From: Algibacter lectus | Lineage (GTDB): Bacteria > Bacteroidota > Bacteroidia > Flavobacteriales > Flavobacteriaceae | DNA length: 64,000 nt | Assembly: GCF_900112395.1 (NCBI RefSeq) | Contig: NZ_FOLN01000002.1 | Span: 496,001-560,000, forward strand | Direction: 5' to 3' | Part shown: piece by piece, positions 46,285 to 57,236 of the stretch | Layout: every line of letters starts with the position of its first letter | Position numbering within the stretch: the stretch's first letter is position 1 | Position numbers and translations under genes: made by a program | Notes under the pieces: model-generated | The model's database searches: none | The model's input: the letters and a program-made list of their open reading frames with translations, nothing else | What the model was told of the DNA's origin: nothing

Positions 46285-47034
46285 ATGCAATACGGAATTT
46301 GTAATTTAAGCATTGTACCTTTAAGACTAGAACCATCGGATGCTAGCGAATTAATTTCGCAAGTAATTTATGGTGATGTGTTTAAAGTTTTAGAACAACG
46401 TAAAAATTGGAGTAAAATTAGAATTGCCTTTGATACTTACGAAGGTTGGATAGATAATAAACAATATGTTGAATTAACAGAAGAGCAATACACTAATTTA
46501 AATAGACAGCCTTTGCAGCTTTCTGGAGATTTGGTTGAATTTATTCAGGATAAAGACGAACAACTCCACCCTATTGTTTTTGGCTCTAGCTTAAACGGAA
46601 TCTCTTTATTAGACCACCACTATGATGGAGGGGTAATTTCTGGTACATGTCCTAAATCGCAAATAATACAAACCGCATTCACATACTTAAATGCACCTTA
46701 TTTATGGGGTGGAAAAACACCTTTCGGGATAGACTGCTCTGGTTTTACACAAATGGTTTATAAATTAAATGGTTACAAATTACTTCGTGATGCCTCTCAG
46801 CAAGCCACGCAAGGCGAAGCTTTAAGTTTTATAGAAGAAAGTGAACCTGGAGATTTAGCTTTTTTTGATAATAGCGAAGGCACTATTACTCATGTTGGCT
46901 TAATAATGGAGGACAATTACATTATACATGCGCATGGTAAAGTAAGAATTGACCGCTTAGATCATTCTGGAATTTATAACGTCGACAAAAGAAAACACAC
47001 GCATAAACTACGCGTAATTAAAAAGATTATTTAA
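46285..47034 (+). CDS. NlpC/P60 (C40) cell-wall peptidase with SH3-like domain
   Basis: 249 residues. N-terminal SH3b-like domain (~1-70, PLRLEPSDASELISQ, VLEQRKNWSKI). The C-terminal NlpC/P60 domain has the catalytic Cys near 151 (FGIDCSGFTQ), His in ITHVGLI and the third polar residue His in HAHGKV. It cleaves the gamma-glutamyl to diamino-acid bond in muropeptides. No signal peptide, so it may act on imported peptides, as in similar Bacteroidota proteins. Confidence 0.92.
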   Translation: MQYGICNLSIVPLRLEPSDASELISQVIYGDVFKVLEQRKNWSKIRIAFDTYEGWIDNKQYVELTEEQYTNLNRQPLQLSGDLVEFIQDKDEQLHPIVFGSSLNGISLLDHHYDGGVISGTCPKSQIIQTAFTYLNAPYLWGGKTPFGIDCSGFTQMVYKLNGYKLLRDASQQATQGEALSFIEESEPGDLAFFDNSEGTITHVGLIMEDNYIIHAHGKVRIDRLDHSGIYNVDKRKHTHKLRVIKKII

Positions 47035-47057
47035 TATTTTTTTAAAATATACTGCAT

Positions 47058-47087
47058 AAAAAAAGGTCGCAAATTGCGACCTTTTTT
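47058..47087. terminator. Bidirectional terminator between the NlpC/P60 and TPR genes
   Basis: GGTCGCAA and TTGCGACC (47065-47081) form a perfect 8-base stem around a single A. An A-run precedes it and six T residues follow, so it works for both convergent genes. Confidence 0.85.
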
Positions 47088-47110
47088 ATTTTATGAAAGT
47101 GACCTTATAA

Positions 47111-48361
47111 TTATTGAGCCCCTTCTAAAGCTTCAACTTTAGCTTTTAAACCTTTAGCTTTATCAGATTCACCTAAAATATTATAGATGTTCATTAAAGT
47201 TTTTGCTGCGCTTAAGTTTTCAGTATCTATCTCTAAAGCTTTCGCTAAAAATGGTACTGCTTCTTTATATAAGTTTTGACGCTCTTCTCTTAATTCATCG
47301 TAACGTAAATCATCTTTTTTAGAACTTCCTAAACCATTCATTTCAGTAATAAGTGGCTCTTCTCTCGCTAATACAAGAGCAGAAATATTAATATAAGCAT
47401 TTACATAATTAGGATCTAATTCAATTGCTTTCTCATAATAAGCCTTAGCCTCTACTGGATGATCAGATTGAGATGCAATTACACCTAAGTTATATTGTAA
47501 CTCAGCATTTTCTGGCTCTAATTCTGTAGCTTTAGTTAAAAGCTCTTGAAACTTTTCAGTGTTACCCATTTTGAAATGAATATTAGCTTCAGAAAGAATT
47601 AAGTTTACATCATCTGGATTCTCATCTCTAGCTTCTTTCATAGCCTCAATAGCCTTCTCATTGTTACCTTCGCTAACATAAATTAATGCTACATTTTTAA
47701 CAATTTCTGGTTTTTTAGATTCCGTTAAACGTTCACCTGGCTTAATGTGACTCTTTGCTTTTACATAAAGATCACGAGTTGCTTTATCTAGAATTTCTTC
47801 TTCTCCAGTCTCTTTGTTAATTGCAAAATATTGCTTTTGGATACCTGTATAACCTAAATTTTTAAGTTCTTCATATAATCCTAAAGCTCTATCATACTCT
47901 TTTACGTTTACAGCTGTTGCAGCTGCATAATAAAGATAAACAGTATCTTTTTCTTTTACTCTATAAGATTTTTCAAAATACTTAGAAGCATTAGAATAAT
48001 CTTGCTTTTCGTAAGCAGCATTACCTTTAGTTAAAAACTTGTTAGTAATAGTTTGCTTTAAAGCAGTTACTTCAGATCCGTAAGCACTTTCTGCTTTTGT
48101 AAAACTTTCTAGAGCCGTTGCAATATCTGCATCAGACCCTTTTCCATCAGCATAAAGTGCTTGTCCTAATAAGTAGTAATACTTTGCTTTAGATTTTTCA
48201 TCCATAGCACCTAAAAGACCTTCTGCTGTAGTTGCTGCTGCTTTTGCTGCTGCAAAATCGCTCGATTTAATAGCTTTTTCTACTGCCTTCAATTCTTTCT
48301 TTTGTGCAAATGAAAATGCACCCATTGAAATGGCTAAAGCTATGATTAATTGTTTTTTCAT
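47111..48361 (-). CDS. Exported TPR-repeat protein
   Basis: 416 residues with a signal peptide (MKKQLIIALAISMGAFSFAQ). Several tetratricopeptide repeats, for example ASKYFEKSYRVKEKDTV and EAKAYYEKAIELDPNYVNAYIN, occupy most of the length. It lies 17 bases after gyrA, so it is probably cotranscribed with it. A periplasmic scaffold role is likely; no specific function is assigned. Confidence 0.88.
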   Translation of the reverse strand: MKKQLIIALAISMGAFSFAQKKELKAVEKAIKSSDFAAAKAAATTAEGLLGAMDEKSKAKYYYLLGQALYADGKGSDADIATALESFTKAESAYGSEVTALKQTITNKFLTKGNAAYEKQDYSNASKYFEKSYRVKEKDTVYLYYAAATAVNVKEYDRALGLYEELKNLGYTGIQKQYFAINKETGEEEILDKATRDLYVKAKSHIKPGERLTESKKPEIVKNVALIYVSEGNNEKAIEAMKEARDENPDDVNLILSEANIHFKMGNTEKFQELLTKATELEPENAELQYNLGVIASQSDHPVEAKAYYEKAIELDPNYVNAYINISALVLAREEPLITEMNGLGSSKKDDLRYDELREERQNLYKEAVPFLAKALEIDTENLSAAKTLMNIYNILGESDKAKGLKAKVEALEGAQ

Positions 48362-48378
48362 TTTAAGTAATATTAAGT

Positions 48379-50952
48379 TTAAATTTCAGTGTTATTATCT
48401 TCTAAATTATTATCAAGAGTTGTGCCATCTTCAGAAAAATCAGTGTTTTCAACACCTTCAACGCCTTCTACAGAAGTTTCACCTTCTTCTCCTTCAAGTA
48501 CAATCTCTTCATCTTCATGCATTACTTTTGCAACTGCGGCAATAGAATCTTTTCCTTTAAGGTTTATTAATTTCACTCCCTGAGTTGCACGTCCCATAAC
48601 TCTTAAATCGGCAACTGCCAATCTAATTGCTACACCAGATTTGTTGATAATCATCAAATCATCATCATCCGTTACGTTTTTAATAGACACTAGATTACCT
48701 GTTTTTTCTGTAATAGAAATAGTTTTTACACCTTTTCCTCCACGGTTAGTAATTCTATAATCTTCTAAACTAGAACGTTTACCATAACCATTTTCAGATA
48801 CTACAAGCACGTTGCTTTCCATATCGTCAACAGCAATCATTCCGATAACTTCATCTGTTTCTTCATCTTGTAAACGAATACCACGAACTCCAGATGCACC
48901 ACGACCCATCGGACGCGTTTTAGCTTCTTCGAAACGAATAGCTTTACCAGATTTTAATGCTAACATCACTTGGCTTTCACCAGTTGTAAGTTTAGCTTCT
49001 AATAAAACATCATCGTCCTTAATAGTAATGGCATTAATTCCGTTTGTTCTTGGACGAGAATATTGCTCTAAAGAAGTCTTTTTAACCTGACCTTTTTTAG
49101 TAGCCATAATTACGTAATGACTATTAATGTATTCTTCATCTTTTAAATCTTGAGTACAAATGAAAGCCATAACTTTATCATCTTGTTCAATATTTACAAG
49201 GTTTTGAATAGCACGTCCTTTAGATGTTTTAGATCCTTCTGGGATTTCGTAAACACGCATCCAGAAACATTTTCCTTTTTGAGTGAAGAATAACATATAT
49301 TGGTGGTTTGTACCCACAAATAAGTGTTCTAAGAAATCTTCATTTCTTGTTGTAGATGCTTTTTGCCCTACACCTCCTCTATGCTGTGTTTTGTATTCTG
49401 TTAAAGATGTACGTTTAATATAACCTGCATGAGAAATTGTAATAACCACACTCTCATTAGGGATCATATCTTCGATACTTAAATCGCCACCAGCATATTC
49501 TATTAAAGAACGACGCTCATCACCATATTTATCGCGAACAACAACTAATTCTTCCTTAATAATATCCATTCTACGCTCTTTGCGATCTAAGATATCTTTA
49601 AGGTCAATAATAGTTTTCATAATGTCATCATATTCAGCACGCAATTTATCTTGCTCTAAACCTGTTAACTGACGCAAACGCATCTCAACAATAGCTTTTG
49701 CTTGAATTTCTGAAAGTTTGAAACGTTCAATTAAGTTATTTCTAGCCTCATCTGCATTATTAGAAGCACGAATAATTTTTATTACTTCATCTATATTATC
49801 CGAAGCAATAATTAATCCTTCTAATATGTGCGCGCGTTCTTCTGCTTTACGTAATTCATAAGTAGTACGTCTAACAACAACTTCATGTCTATGCTCTACG
49901 AAGTAATGAATTAACTCCTTTAAGTTTAATAACTGTGGACGTCCATTTACTAATGCAATATTGTTTACACTAAAAGAAGACTGTAACGCTGTATATTTAA
50001 AAAGTTTATTTAAAACGATATTAGGAATCGCATCACGTTTTAAAACGTAAACGATACGCATACCATTTCTATCAGATTCATCACGAATAAGTGAAATACC
50101 CTCTAGTTTTTTATCGTTAACTAAATCGGCAGTTTTTTTAATCATATCTGCCTTATTGACTTGGTACGGAATTTCGTCAACAATAATACATTCACGACCG
50201 TTTACCTCTTCAATATTAGTTTTAGCACGCATAACAATACGTCCACGACCTGTATGGAAAGCTTCCTTTACACCATCGTATCCATATATAGTACCACCTG
50301 TTGGAAAATCTGGTGCTTTAATATGTTGTATAAGCTCATCAATTTCAATATCGTTATTTTCGATATAGGCAATTGTACCATTTACAACCTCTGTTAAATT
50401 GTGAGGAGGCATATTAGTCGCCATACCTACAGCAATACCCGATGCTCCATTAACTAAAAGACCTGGAATACGTGTTGGTAAAACCGTTGGCTCTTGTAAA
50501 GTATCATCAAAGTTTAACTTATGATCTACGGTTTCCTTATCGATATCTGCCAACATGTCTTCTGCAATTTTACGCATACGTGCTTCTGTATAACGCATTG
50601 CTGCAGGACTATCACCATCAATCGAACCAAAATTCCCTTGTCCATCTACTAGCATGTAACGTAAACTCCACTCTTGAGCCATACGCACCATTGCATCGTA
50701 AACCGAAGTATCGCCGTGTGGGTGATACTTACCTAAAACTTCCCCAACTATTCTTGCCGACTTTTTATGTGCTGTATTTGCTCTAATACCTAGTTCATGC
50801 ATACCATAAAGTACACGTCTATGAACGGGTTTTAATCCATCTCTTACATCTGGTAAAGCACGTGACACAATAACTGACATTGAATAATCAATGTAAGCTG
50901 ATTTCATCTCATCTTCAATATTAATTGGAATAAGTTTTTCTCCTTCTGCCAT
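48379..50952 (-). CDS. gyrA: DNA gyrase subunit A
   Basis: 857 residues. The N-terminal breakage-reunion domain has the active-site Tyr near 119 ([10 protein letters not shown]). The quinolone region reads [10 protein letters not shown], with Thr at the position of E. coli Ser83 and Asp at that of Asp87. The C-terminal beta-pinwheel includes the GyrA box (QHRGGVGQK). An acidic tail of ~40 residues, rich in Glu, ends the protein. Followed by a TPR gene in the same transcript. Confidence 0.97.
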   Translation of the reverse strand: MAEGEKLIPINIEDEMKSAYIDYSMSVIVSRALPDVRDGLKPVHRRVLYGMHELGIRANTAHKKSARIVGEVLGKYHPHGDTSVYDAMVRMAQEWSLRYMLVDGQGNFGSIDGDSPAAMRYTEARMRKIAEDMLADIDKETVDHKLNFDDTLQEPTVLPTRIPGLLVNGASGIAVGMATNMPPHNLTEVVNGTIAYIENNDIEIDELIQHIKAPDFPTGGTIYGYDGVKEAFHTGRGRIVMRAKTNIEEVNGRECIIVDEIPYQVNKADMIKKTADLVNDKKLEGISLIRDESDRNGMRIVYVLKRDAIPNIVLNKLFKYTALQSSFSVNNIALVNGRPQLLNLKELIHYFVEHRHEVVVRRTTYELRKAEERAHILEGLIIASDNIDEVIKIIRASNNADEARNNLIERFKLSEIQAKAIVEMRLRQLTGLEQDKLRAEYDDIMKTIIDLKDILDRKERRMDIIKEELVVVRDKYGDERRSLIEYAGGDLSIEDMIPNESVVITISHAGYIKRTSLTEYKTQHRGGVGQKASTTRNEDFLEHLFVGTNHQYMLFFTQKGKCFWMRVYEIPEGSKTSKGRAIQNLVNIEQDDKVMAFICTQDLKDEEYINSHYVIMATKKGQVKKTSLEQYSRPRTNGINAITIKDDDVLLEAKLTTGESQVMLALKSGKAIRFEEAKTRPMGRGASGVRGIRLQDEETDEVIGMIAVDDMESNVLVVSENGYGKRSSLEDYRITNRGGKGVKTISITEKTGNLVSIKNVTDDDDLMIINKSGVAIRLAVADLRVMGRATQGVKLINLKGKDSIAAVAKVMHEDEEIVLEGEEGETSVEGVEGVENTDFSEDGTTLDNNLEDNNTEI

Positions 50953-51211
50953 ATATATTTTAATTAAGTTTTATGTAATTTTCAAAACATGCTAATATAA
51001 CAATTCCAATAGTTATACTAAGGGTTTTATAATCATTTTTTCATGTTTTTTATTAACAATTTCACATCTCTTTTTAGTTAATAAGTATGTATTCCAAAAT
51101 TTTGGATTTATATCCTTTTTTTCGTCAATTAGCATTTTACACACAAAAAAAGGTATAGTTTTTGTCGTTGGTAAAATGTTTTAGTATTTTTAATGCAGAA
51201 AGGACACGAAT

Positions 51212-53761
51212 ATGGATGATAATTTTTCCCCAAGAGTAAAAGATGTTATTGCTTACAGCAAAGAAGAAGCCCTAAGGTTAGGTCACGATTTTATCGGTAC
51301 CGAGCACCTTATGCTTGGTCTTTTGCGTGATGGTAATGGCAAAGCAATAACAATTTTAAACGCTTTAGATATTGATTTAAATCATTTAAGGCGTAAAGTA
51401 GAAATATTAAGTCCTGCAAACCCCAATATAGCTGTAGGTTCTAACCAAAAGAAGAACTTACATTTAACAAGGCAAGCAGAACGCGCACTAAAAACCACGT
51501 TTTTAGAGGCTAAATTATTTCAGAGCACCTCAATAAATACAGCGCATTTACTGCTTTGTATTTTAAGAAATGAAAATGACCCAACTACAAAACTTTTAAA
51601 TAAATTAAAGGTTTACTACGACAATGTTAAAGAACAATTTAAAATTATGATAACAAACGATGATAGTTATATAGAACCGAAAGCTGAATTCCCGGATGAT
51701 GATTCTAACATAGAAGACGAATCTTCTAAAGACAGTATTTTTAATGCACCAACAGGTGCTAAAACCAACAAAAAGTCTAAAACTCCAGTTTTAGATAACT
51801 TTGGGCGCGACTTAACAGCAATGGCCGAAGAAGGAAAACTAGATCCTGTTGTTGGTCGTGAAGAAGAAATACAACGTGTTTCTCAAGTTTTAAGTAGACG
51901 AAAGAAAAACAATCCGCTATTAATCGGTGAACCTGGTGTTGGTAAATCTGCCATTGCCGAAGGTTTAGCGCTTAGAATTGTGAAACGTAAAGTATCCCGA
52001 ATTCTTTTCAATAAACGTGTAGTTACTTTAGATTTAGCCAGCTTAGTTGCCGGAACAAAATACCGCGGACAGTTTGAAGAGCGTATGAAAGCCGTTATGA
52101 ACGAGCTTGAAAAAAATGATGATGTTATTCTATTTATAGATGAAATACATACTATAGTTGGAGCTGGTGGAGCTACTGGAAGTTTAGACGCTTCCAATAT
52201 GTTTAAACCTGCTTTAGCAAGAGGCGAAATACAATGTATTGGTGCCACAACTTTAGATGAATACAGACAGTACATAGAAAAAGATGGTGCCTTAGAGCGT
52301 CGTTTCCAAAAGGTAATTGTTGAGCCTACAACGGTAGAACAAACTATTGAAATACTTAACAACATAAAAGGTAAATACGAAGAGCACCATAATGTTGATT
52401 ATACACCAGAAGCTATTGCGGCTTGTGTAAAATTAACAAATAGATACATGACAGAGCGCTTTTTACCAGACAAAGCTATCGATGCTTTAGATGAAGCGGG
52501 TTCTCGCGTACACATTACTAATATTGAAGTTCCAAAACAAATTCTAGAACTAGAAAAGAAACTAGAAGAAGTTAAGGAAACCAAGAATACTGTTGTTAAA
52601 AAACAGAAATACGAAGAAGCTGCAAAACTAAGAGATGATGAAAAACGTCTTGAAAAAGAATTAGCTGTTGCACAAGAAAAATGGGAAGAAGACACCAAAC
52701 AACATCGTGAAGTGGTAACAGAAGATAATGTTGCCGATGTGGTTTCTATGATGACTGGTGTGCCTGTAAACCGTATTGCGCAAACAGAAATTAATAAGTT
52801 AGCTGAATTGCCAGACCTTATAAAAGGAAAAGTAATTGGCCAAGATAATGCTGTTGCTAAGGTAGTTAAGGCTATTCAAAGAAACCGTGCTGGACTTAAA
52901 GATCCAAATAAGCCAATTGGGTCATTTATATTTTTAGGGCAAACAGGTGTTGGTAAAACACAGTTAGCTAAAGTGTTATCTAGAGAATTATTCGATTCTG
53001 AAGAATCTTTAATCAGAATTGACATGAGTGAATACATGGAAAAATTCGCTATTTCTAGATTAGTTGGAGCACCTCCGGGATACGTTGGTTATGAAGAAGG
53101 TGGACAACTTACAGAAAAAGTACGTCGTAAACCTTACGCAGTTATTCTTTTAGATGAAATTGAAAAAGCACATCCAGATGTATTCAATATGCTACTTCAA
53201 GTTTTAGATGATGGTTATTTAACCGATTCTTTAGGTAGAAAAATTGATTTTAGAAACACTATTATCATAATGACTTCTAATATTGGAGCTCGTAAATTAA
53301 AAGATTTTGGTACCGGAATTGGTTTTGGAACAGCATCACAAAAGGCTCAAGAAGATGCGAATGCAAAAAGTGTTATCGAAAATGCTTTGAAAAAATCCTT
53401 CGCACCAGAATTTTTAAATAGAATTGATGATGTAGTTGTCTTTAATGCTTTAGAAAAAGAAGACATCAACAAAATTATCGATATCGAATTAGAAAAACTT
53501 TTAGATCGTATTAAGTTATTAGGTTACAACCTAACTATTACAGAAACAGCTAAAGACTATATTGCCGATAAAGGTTTCGATAAACAATACGGAGCAAGAC
53601 CTTTAAAAAGAGCCATTCAAAAATATGTTGAAGATGCTTTAGCTGAAGAGATTGTAGCTTCGCATTTACAAGATGGCGATAACATCAAAATTGATCTTGA
53701 TGCTAAAACAGAAGAGTTGAGTATTTCAATTATAAAAGCTGAAAAATCAACAGAGTCTTAA
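51212..53761 (+). CDS. clpC: ClpC-type AAA+ ATPase
   Basis: 849 residues. Two Clp N repeats (~1-145), first AAA module with Walker A GEPGVGKSA and DEIHTIVGAGG, a UVR/coiled-coil linker (YEEAAKLRDDEKRLE), and second AAA module with GQTGVGKTQL and LLDEIEKAHPDV. The UVR segment marks it as ClpC rather than ClpA or ClpB. It unfolds proteins for the ClpP protease, probably with adaptors. A strong terminator follows. Confidence 0.95.
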   Translation: MDDNFSPRVKDVIAYSKEEALRLGHDFIGTEHLMLGLLRDGNGKAITILNALDIDLNHLRRKVEILSPANPNIAVGSNQKKNLHLTRQAERALKTTFLEAKLFQSTSINTAHLLLCILRNENDPTTKLLNKLKVYYDNVKEQFKIMITNDDSYIEPKAEFPDDDSNIEDESSKDSIFNAPTGAKTNKKSKTPVLDNFGRDLTAMAEEGKLDPVVGREEEIQRVSQVLSRRKKNNPLLIGEPGVGKSAIAEGLALRIVKRKVSRILFNKRVVTLDLASLVAGTKYRGQFEERMKAVMNELEKNDDVILFIDEIHTIVGAGGATGSLDASNMFKPALARGEIQCIGATTLDEYRQYIEKDGALERRFQKVIVEPTTVEQTIEILNNIKGKYEEHHNVDYTPEAIAACVKLTNRYMTERFLPDKAIDALDEAGSRVHITNIEVPKQILELEKKLEEVKETKNTVVKKQKYEEAAKLRDDEKRLEKELAVAQEKWEEDTKQHREVVTEDNVADVVSMMTGVPVNRIAQTEINKLAELPDLIKGKVIGQDNAVAKVVKAIQRNRAGLKDPNKPIGSFIFLGQTGVGKTQLAKVLSRELFDSEESLIRIDMSEYMEKFAISRLVGAPPGYVGYEEGGQLTEKVRRKPYAVILLDEIEKAHPDVFNMLLQVLDDGYLTDSLGRKIDFRNTIIIMTSNIGARKLKDFGTGIGFGTASQKAQEDANAKSVIENALKKSFAPEFLNRIDDVVVFNALEKEDINKIIDIELEKLLDRIKLLGYNLTITETAKDYIADKGFDKQYGARPLKRAIQKYVEDALAEEIVASHLQDGDNIKIDLDAKTEELSISIIKAEKSTES

Positions 53762-53776
53762 AATAAAATTATAAAT

Positions 53777-53813
53777 AAAAAAAGCTCGAAATTAGTTTTT
53801 CGAGCTTTTTTTT
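53777..53813 (+). terminator. Terminator after clpC
   Basis: Stem built from AAGCTCGAAA and TTTCGAGCTT (within 53779-53810) with a short loop, followed by about nine T residues. It begins 16 bases after the clpC stop. Confidence 0.85.
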
Positions 53814-53839
53814 ATTCATCAAAACACCATTTCATATAA

Positions 53840-54220
53840 ATGATGCACATAGTAAAAACATCAGTTGGGGTCATGCAGGTTTACGAAAACTACGTTATTG
53901 GTATTGTTAACGAAGGAGAAACCGTAACCGACCTGTCGAATGCCGACCTATTCAAAATAGCAAAAACCCATTTTAAAAACAAAAAATTTGTTTACATCTC
54001 ACACCGCATAAACTCGTATGCCGTAGATCCCGTTATTTATATTCAAGCCTCAAAAATTGAAAACTTAGTAGGTTTTGCCATAGTTTCATCTAAAAAAATA
54101 GCACGTATCAATTCTCAAATCGAACAAATATTTTCAAAAAAACCATTGAAAACATTTACAGAAATAAATGATGCTACAGAATGGGCAAACAATGCAGTCC
54201 GCGAAGCTGATGATAAATAG
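53840..54220 (+). CDS. Hypothetical small cytoplasmic protein, STAS/SpoIIAA-like
   Basis: 126 residues, no signal peptide or membrane segment. The pattern MHIVKTSVGVMQVYENYVIGIVNEGETVT and later FVYISHRINSYAVDPVIY suggests the STAS/SEC14-like fold of small SpoIIAA-like proteins. It ends in an acidic helix (EINDATEWANNAVREADD), as those do. It follows the clpC terminator and faces lrp. Function unknown; the fold call rests on pattern alone. Confidence 0.55.
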   Translation: MMHIVKTSVGVMQVYENYVIGIVNEGETVTDLSNADLFKIAKTHFKNKKFVYISHRINSYAVDPVIYIQASKIENLVGFAIVSSKKIARINSQIEQIFSKKPLKTFTEINDATEWANNAVREADDK

Positions 54221-54239
54221 TGTAAATTAAAACCCAAAC

Positions 54240-54725
54240 TTAAATGGGTACAGCATAAGAATTTTTAATTTCGCCCATTACAAAAGTACTCTGTGCACTA
54301 CCAATGTTTTTAACGCTTCCTAAATGGTTTAGAACAAAATTCTGATACTCCTTCATATCTTTTACCAATATTTTAAGTAAAAAATCATAATCTCCCGAGA
54401 TATTATAACACTCTACAACTTCTTCAAGAGACACAATATCCTTCACAAATTGATTACCTATAATGCGTGTATGCTCTTTCAAAGTAATATTACAAAACAC
54501 TGTTAAGCCCTTTTGAAGCTTTTCGGCATCTAAAACAGCAACATAGTTTTTAATATAGCCTGCCTTTTCTAATTTTTTGATACGCTCAAAAACTGGCGTA
54601 GTAGATAGATTCACTTTAGCTGCTAATTGCTTTGTTGTTAGGCTCGAATTAGCTTGCAACATTCTTAATAAGCGCAAATCTATTTCATCCAATGGTAAAG
54701 CAGAATTATTTTCTGGTAAACTCAT
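54240..54725 (-). CDS. Lrp/AsnC-family transcriptional regulator
   Basis: 161 residues. N-terminal winged helix-turn-helix (LRMLQANSSLTTKQLAAKVNLSTTPVFERIK) and a C-terminal RAM domain (EEVVECYNISGDYDFLLKI) for amino-acid binding. Divergent from metE, with both -7 boxes inside a 134-base gap, so it may regulate metE and itself. Its effector is unknown. Confidence 0.93.
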   Translation of the reverse strand: MSLPENNSALPLDEIDLRLLRMLQANSSLTTKQLAAKVNLSTTPVFERIKKLEKAGYIKNYVAVLDAEKLQKGLTVFCNITLKEHTRIIGNQFVKDIVSLEEVVECYNISGDYDFLLKILVKDMKEYQNFVLNHLGSVKNIGSAQSTFVMGEIKNSYAVPI

Positions 54726-54765
54726 ATTTAACTAGATATAAATAACATTATTCTATTATACTACT

Positions 54766-54832
54766 CAAAAATAGGTAAATCATCTTAATATTAGCTATAA
54801 TTTCTCACTTACATGCTGTAATACTAATTTTG
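54766..54832. promoter_or_regulatory. Divergent promoter region of lrp and metE
   Basis: Minus strand TATTTTTG (54766-54773) serves lrp, 40 bases before its ATG. Plus strand TAATTTTG (54825-54832) serves metE, 27 bases before its ATG. Both match TAnnTTTG exactly. The short metE leader leaves no room for a SAM or cobalamin riboswitch. Confidence 0.5.
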
Positions 54833-54859
54833 AACAGCAATAAAATCTAATATTTAATT

Positions 54860-57163
54860 ATGAAAACTACCCTTTTAGGACACCCAAGAATTGGACGCCA
54901 ACGTGAATTAAAAAAAGCATGCGAAGCTTTTTGGTCAGGAAAAATTAATCAAACAGAACTACTAAACACTGCCAAAGAAATAAAAAAACAAAATTGGCTA
55001 CAACAACAAGACTTAGGTGTTGATTTAATTCCGTCGAATGACTTCTCTTTTTACGATCAAGTTTTAGACGCTTGTTTAACTTTTGGTTGTATTCCAAAAC
55101 GTTATAACAACATTGATAAAAGCAACTATTTAGAGTTGTATTTTGCTATGGCGCGTGGACTTCAAAAAGATAATATAGATGTTACTGCCATGGAAATGAC
55201 AAAATGGTTCGATACTAATTACCATTATATTGTTCCCGAATTTGAAAAAGAACAAACATTTCATTTCTTTTCGAATAAAATTATAGAAGAATACAAGGAA
55301 GCTTTAACATTAGGAATAAAAACAAAACCTGTTTTAATTGGTCCGGTTACATTTTTACTTCAAGGAAAAGAAAAAGAATCAGGGTTTCATAGGTTAGGTT
55401 TATTGGATAAATTATTACCCGTTTACTTCGAAGTTATTGAAAGACTAGAGAATTTAGGTGCAGAATATATTCAATTTGATGAACCTTGCTTAGCATTAAA
55501 CCTTTCTGAAAAAGAACAACAAGCTATTACAAAAACATACAACAAAATTGCCAAAAAATTCCCGGCATTAAAAGTGTTTTTAGCTAACTATTTTGATTGT
55601 TATGGCGAAAATTTAAATATTGCTTTACAACTACCCGTCGATACTTTACACTTAGATTTGGTAAGATGCCCTTTACAATTAAATGATATTTTAGAATCTG
55701 AACATTTTAATCCAAAAACAAAACTATCGTTAGGTGTTGTAGATGGTCGAAACATTTGGAAAAATGATTTTGAAGCTTCAATTAAAATTATAGAAAAAGC
55801 GAGTAAAAAATTAGATCCAGAAAATTTATGGATAGCGTCCTCTTGTTCTCTACTGCACACGCCATACGATCTCGATTTAGAAACTACTCTAGAACCCGAA
55901 ATAAAACAATGGCTAGCTTTTACTAAACAAAAAATTGAAGAAATTGTTGCGCTTAAACATTTATTAAAAGCAGATAACGATGGTTATTTACATTTGTTTG
56001 AAGAAAATAAATTAGCAAACCTCACCAAGAAAAGCTCAAAACTAATCCATAATGATTCGGTAAAAACGCGAATTTCTAATTTAAAATCTTCCGATAGTCA
56101 TAGAGAAAGTACTTTTTCTACACGTCAAGTTTTACAAAAACAAGCGTTACATCTTCCTCTTTTCCCAACTACTACTATTGGCTCTTTCCCGCAAACCAAA
56201 GAAGTTCGTAGCTGGCGTCTAAAATTTAAAAAAGGAATTTTATCTCAACAAGAATACAATACATTAATTGCCAAAGAAATTGAAGACTCTATCCGTTTTC
56301 AAGAAGAAATAGGCTTAGATGTTTTGGTACATGGTGAATTTGAACGAAATGATATGGTTGAGTATTTTGGAGAAAAACTAAACGGATTTGCCTTTAGCAG
56401 CTACGGCTGGGTACAAAGTTACGGTAGCCGTTGTGTAAAACCACCTATTTTATTTGGCGATGTATCTCGCGAAAACCCAATGACCGTAAAATGGTCTGAA
56501 TACGCACAATCTTTAACTGATATTCCTGTAAAAGGCATGCTTACTGGTCCGGTTACTATTTTACAGTGGTCTTTTGTTCGAAACGATCAGCCTAGAGACG
56601 TTACTTGTAACCAAATTGCATTAGCGATTAGAGATGAAGTTACAGATCTAGAAAAAGCGGGTTTAAAAATTATTCAAATAGACGAACCTGCCATTCGTGA
56701 AGGATTACCATTACGAGAGGAAGAATGGAAGAATTACCTAAATTGGGCTGTAAAAGCGTTTAGAATTTCGGCAAGTGGTGTGCAAAACCAAACTCAAATC
56801 CATACGCATATGTGTTATTCGGAGTTTAATGACATCATTGCAAGTATTTCTGATATGGATGCCGATGTAATTACTATTGAAACATCACGTTCTGAAATGG
56901 AATTACTAGATGTTTTTGTTGATTTTAAATATCCGAATGAAATTGGACCAGGTGTTTACGATATACATTCGCCACGCGTTCCTTCTTTAGAAGAAATTGA
57001 AAACTTGCTTACAAAAGCCAAAAACGTTTTACCTAAAGAACATATTTGGGTAAATCCAGATTGCGGACTAAAAACTAGAGATTGGCCAGAAACCAAAGAT
57101 GCTTTGAAAAATTTAGTGACTGCTGCTAAAAATTTAAGATCCCAAACGTTGGAGCTCGTTTAA
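54860..57163 (+). CDS. metE: Cobalamin-independent methionine synthase
   Basis: 767 residues, full length, both homologous barrels present. The zinc site is His and Cys in HTHMCYSEFND and the late Cys in NPDCGLKTRDWPE. TTTIGSFPQTKEVR and DVLVHGEFERNDMVEYF are core signatures. It transfers methyl from tetrahydrofolate to homocysteine. Its promoter faces an Lrp-type regulator. Confidence 0.97.
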   Translation: MKTTLLGHPRIGRQRELKKACEAFWSGKINQTELLNTAKEIKKQNWLQQQDLGVDLIPSNDFSFYDQVLDACLTFGCIPKRYNNIDKSNYLELYFAMARGLQKDNIDVTAMEMTKWFDTNYHYIVPEFEKEQTFHFFSNKIIEEYKEALTLGIKTKPVLIGPVTFLLQGKEKESGFHRLGLLDKLLPVYFEVIERLENLGAEYIQFDEPCLALNLSEKEQQAITKTYNKIAKKFPALKVFLANYFDCYGENLNIALQLPVDTLHLDLVRCPLQLNDILESEHFNPKTKLSLGVVDGRNIWKNDFEASIKIIEKASKKLDPENLWIASSCSLLHTPYDLDLETTLEPEIKQWLAFTKQKIEEIVALKHLLKADNDGYLHLFEENKLANLTKKSSKLIHNDSVKTRISNLKSSDSHRESTFSTRQVLQKQALHLPLFPTTTIGSFPQTKEVRSWRLKFKKGILSQQEYNTLIAKEIEDSIRFQEEIGLDVLVHGEFERNDMVEYFGEKLNGFAFSSYGWVQSYGSRCVKPPILFGDVSRENPMTVKWSEYAQSLTDIPVKGMLTGPVTILQWSFVRNDQPRDVTCNQIALAIRDEVTDLEKAGLKIIQIDEPAIREGLPLREEEWKNYLNWAVKAFRISASGVQNQTQIHTHMCYSEFNDIIASISDMDADVITIETSRSEMELLDVFVDFKYPNEIGPGVYDIHSPRVPSLEEIENLLTKAKNVLPKEHIWVNPDCGLKTRDWPETKDALKNLVTAAKNLRSQTLELV

Positions 57164-57185
57164 GCTTCCCCTAATTTGAATAAAT

Positions 57186-57236
57186 AAGACTGTTTTTAGA
57201 ATGTATTTTTACTATTCTAAGGCAGTCTTTTTATTT
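57186..57236 (+). terminator. metE terminator overlapping the end of the transporter gene
   Basis: AAGACTG...TTAGAAT (57186-57202) pairs with ATTCTAAGGCAGTCTT (57213-57228) with a small bulge, and a T-rich run follows. Its 3' arm lies within the last codons of the convergent transporter gene. Confidence 0.6.

Noticed and set aside
1531-51090. Other TAAGTA hexamers in intergenic DNA (near 1531, 14900, 48364 and 51084)
   Set aside because: None has the paired TACTTA at a 4-base spacing.
54833-54859. Methionine-type riboswitch before metE
   Set aside because: The leader after the -7 box is only about 20 bases, too short for a SAM or cobalamin aptamer.
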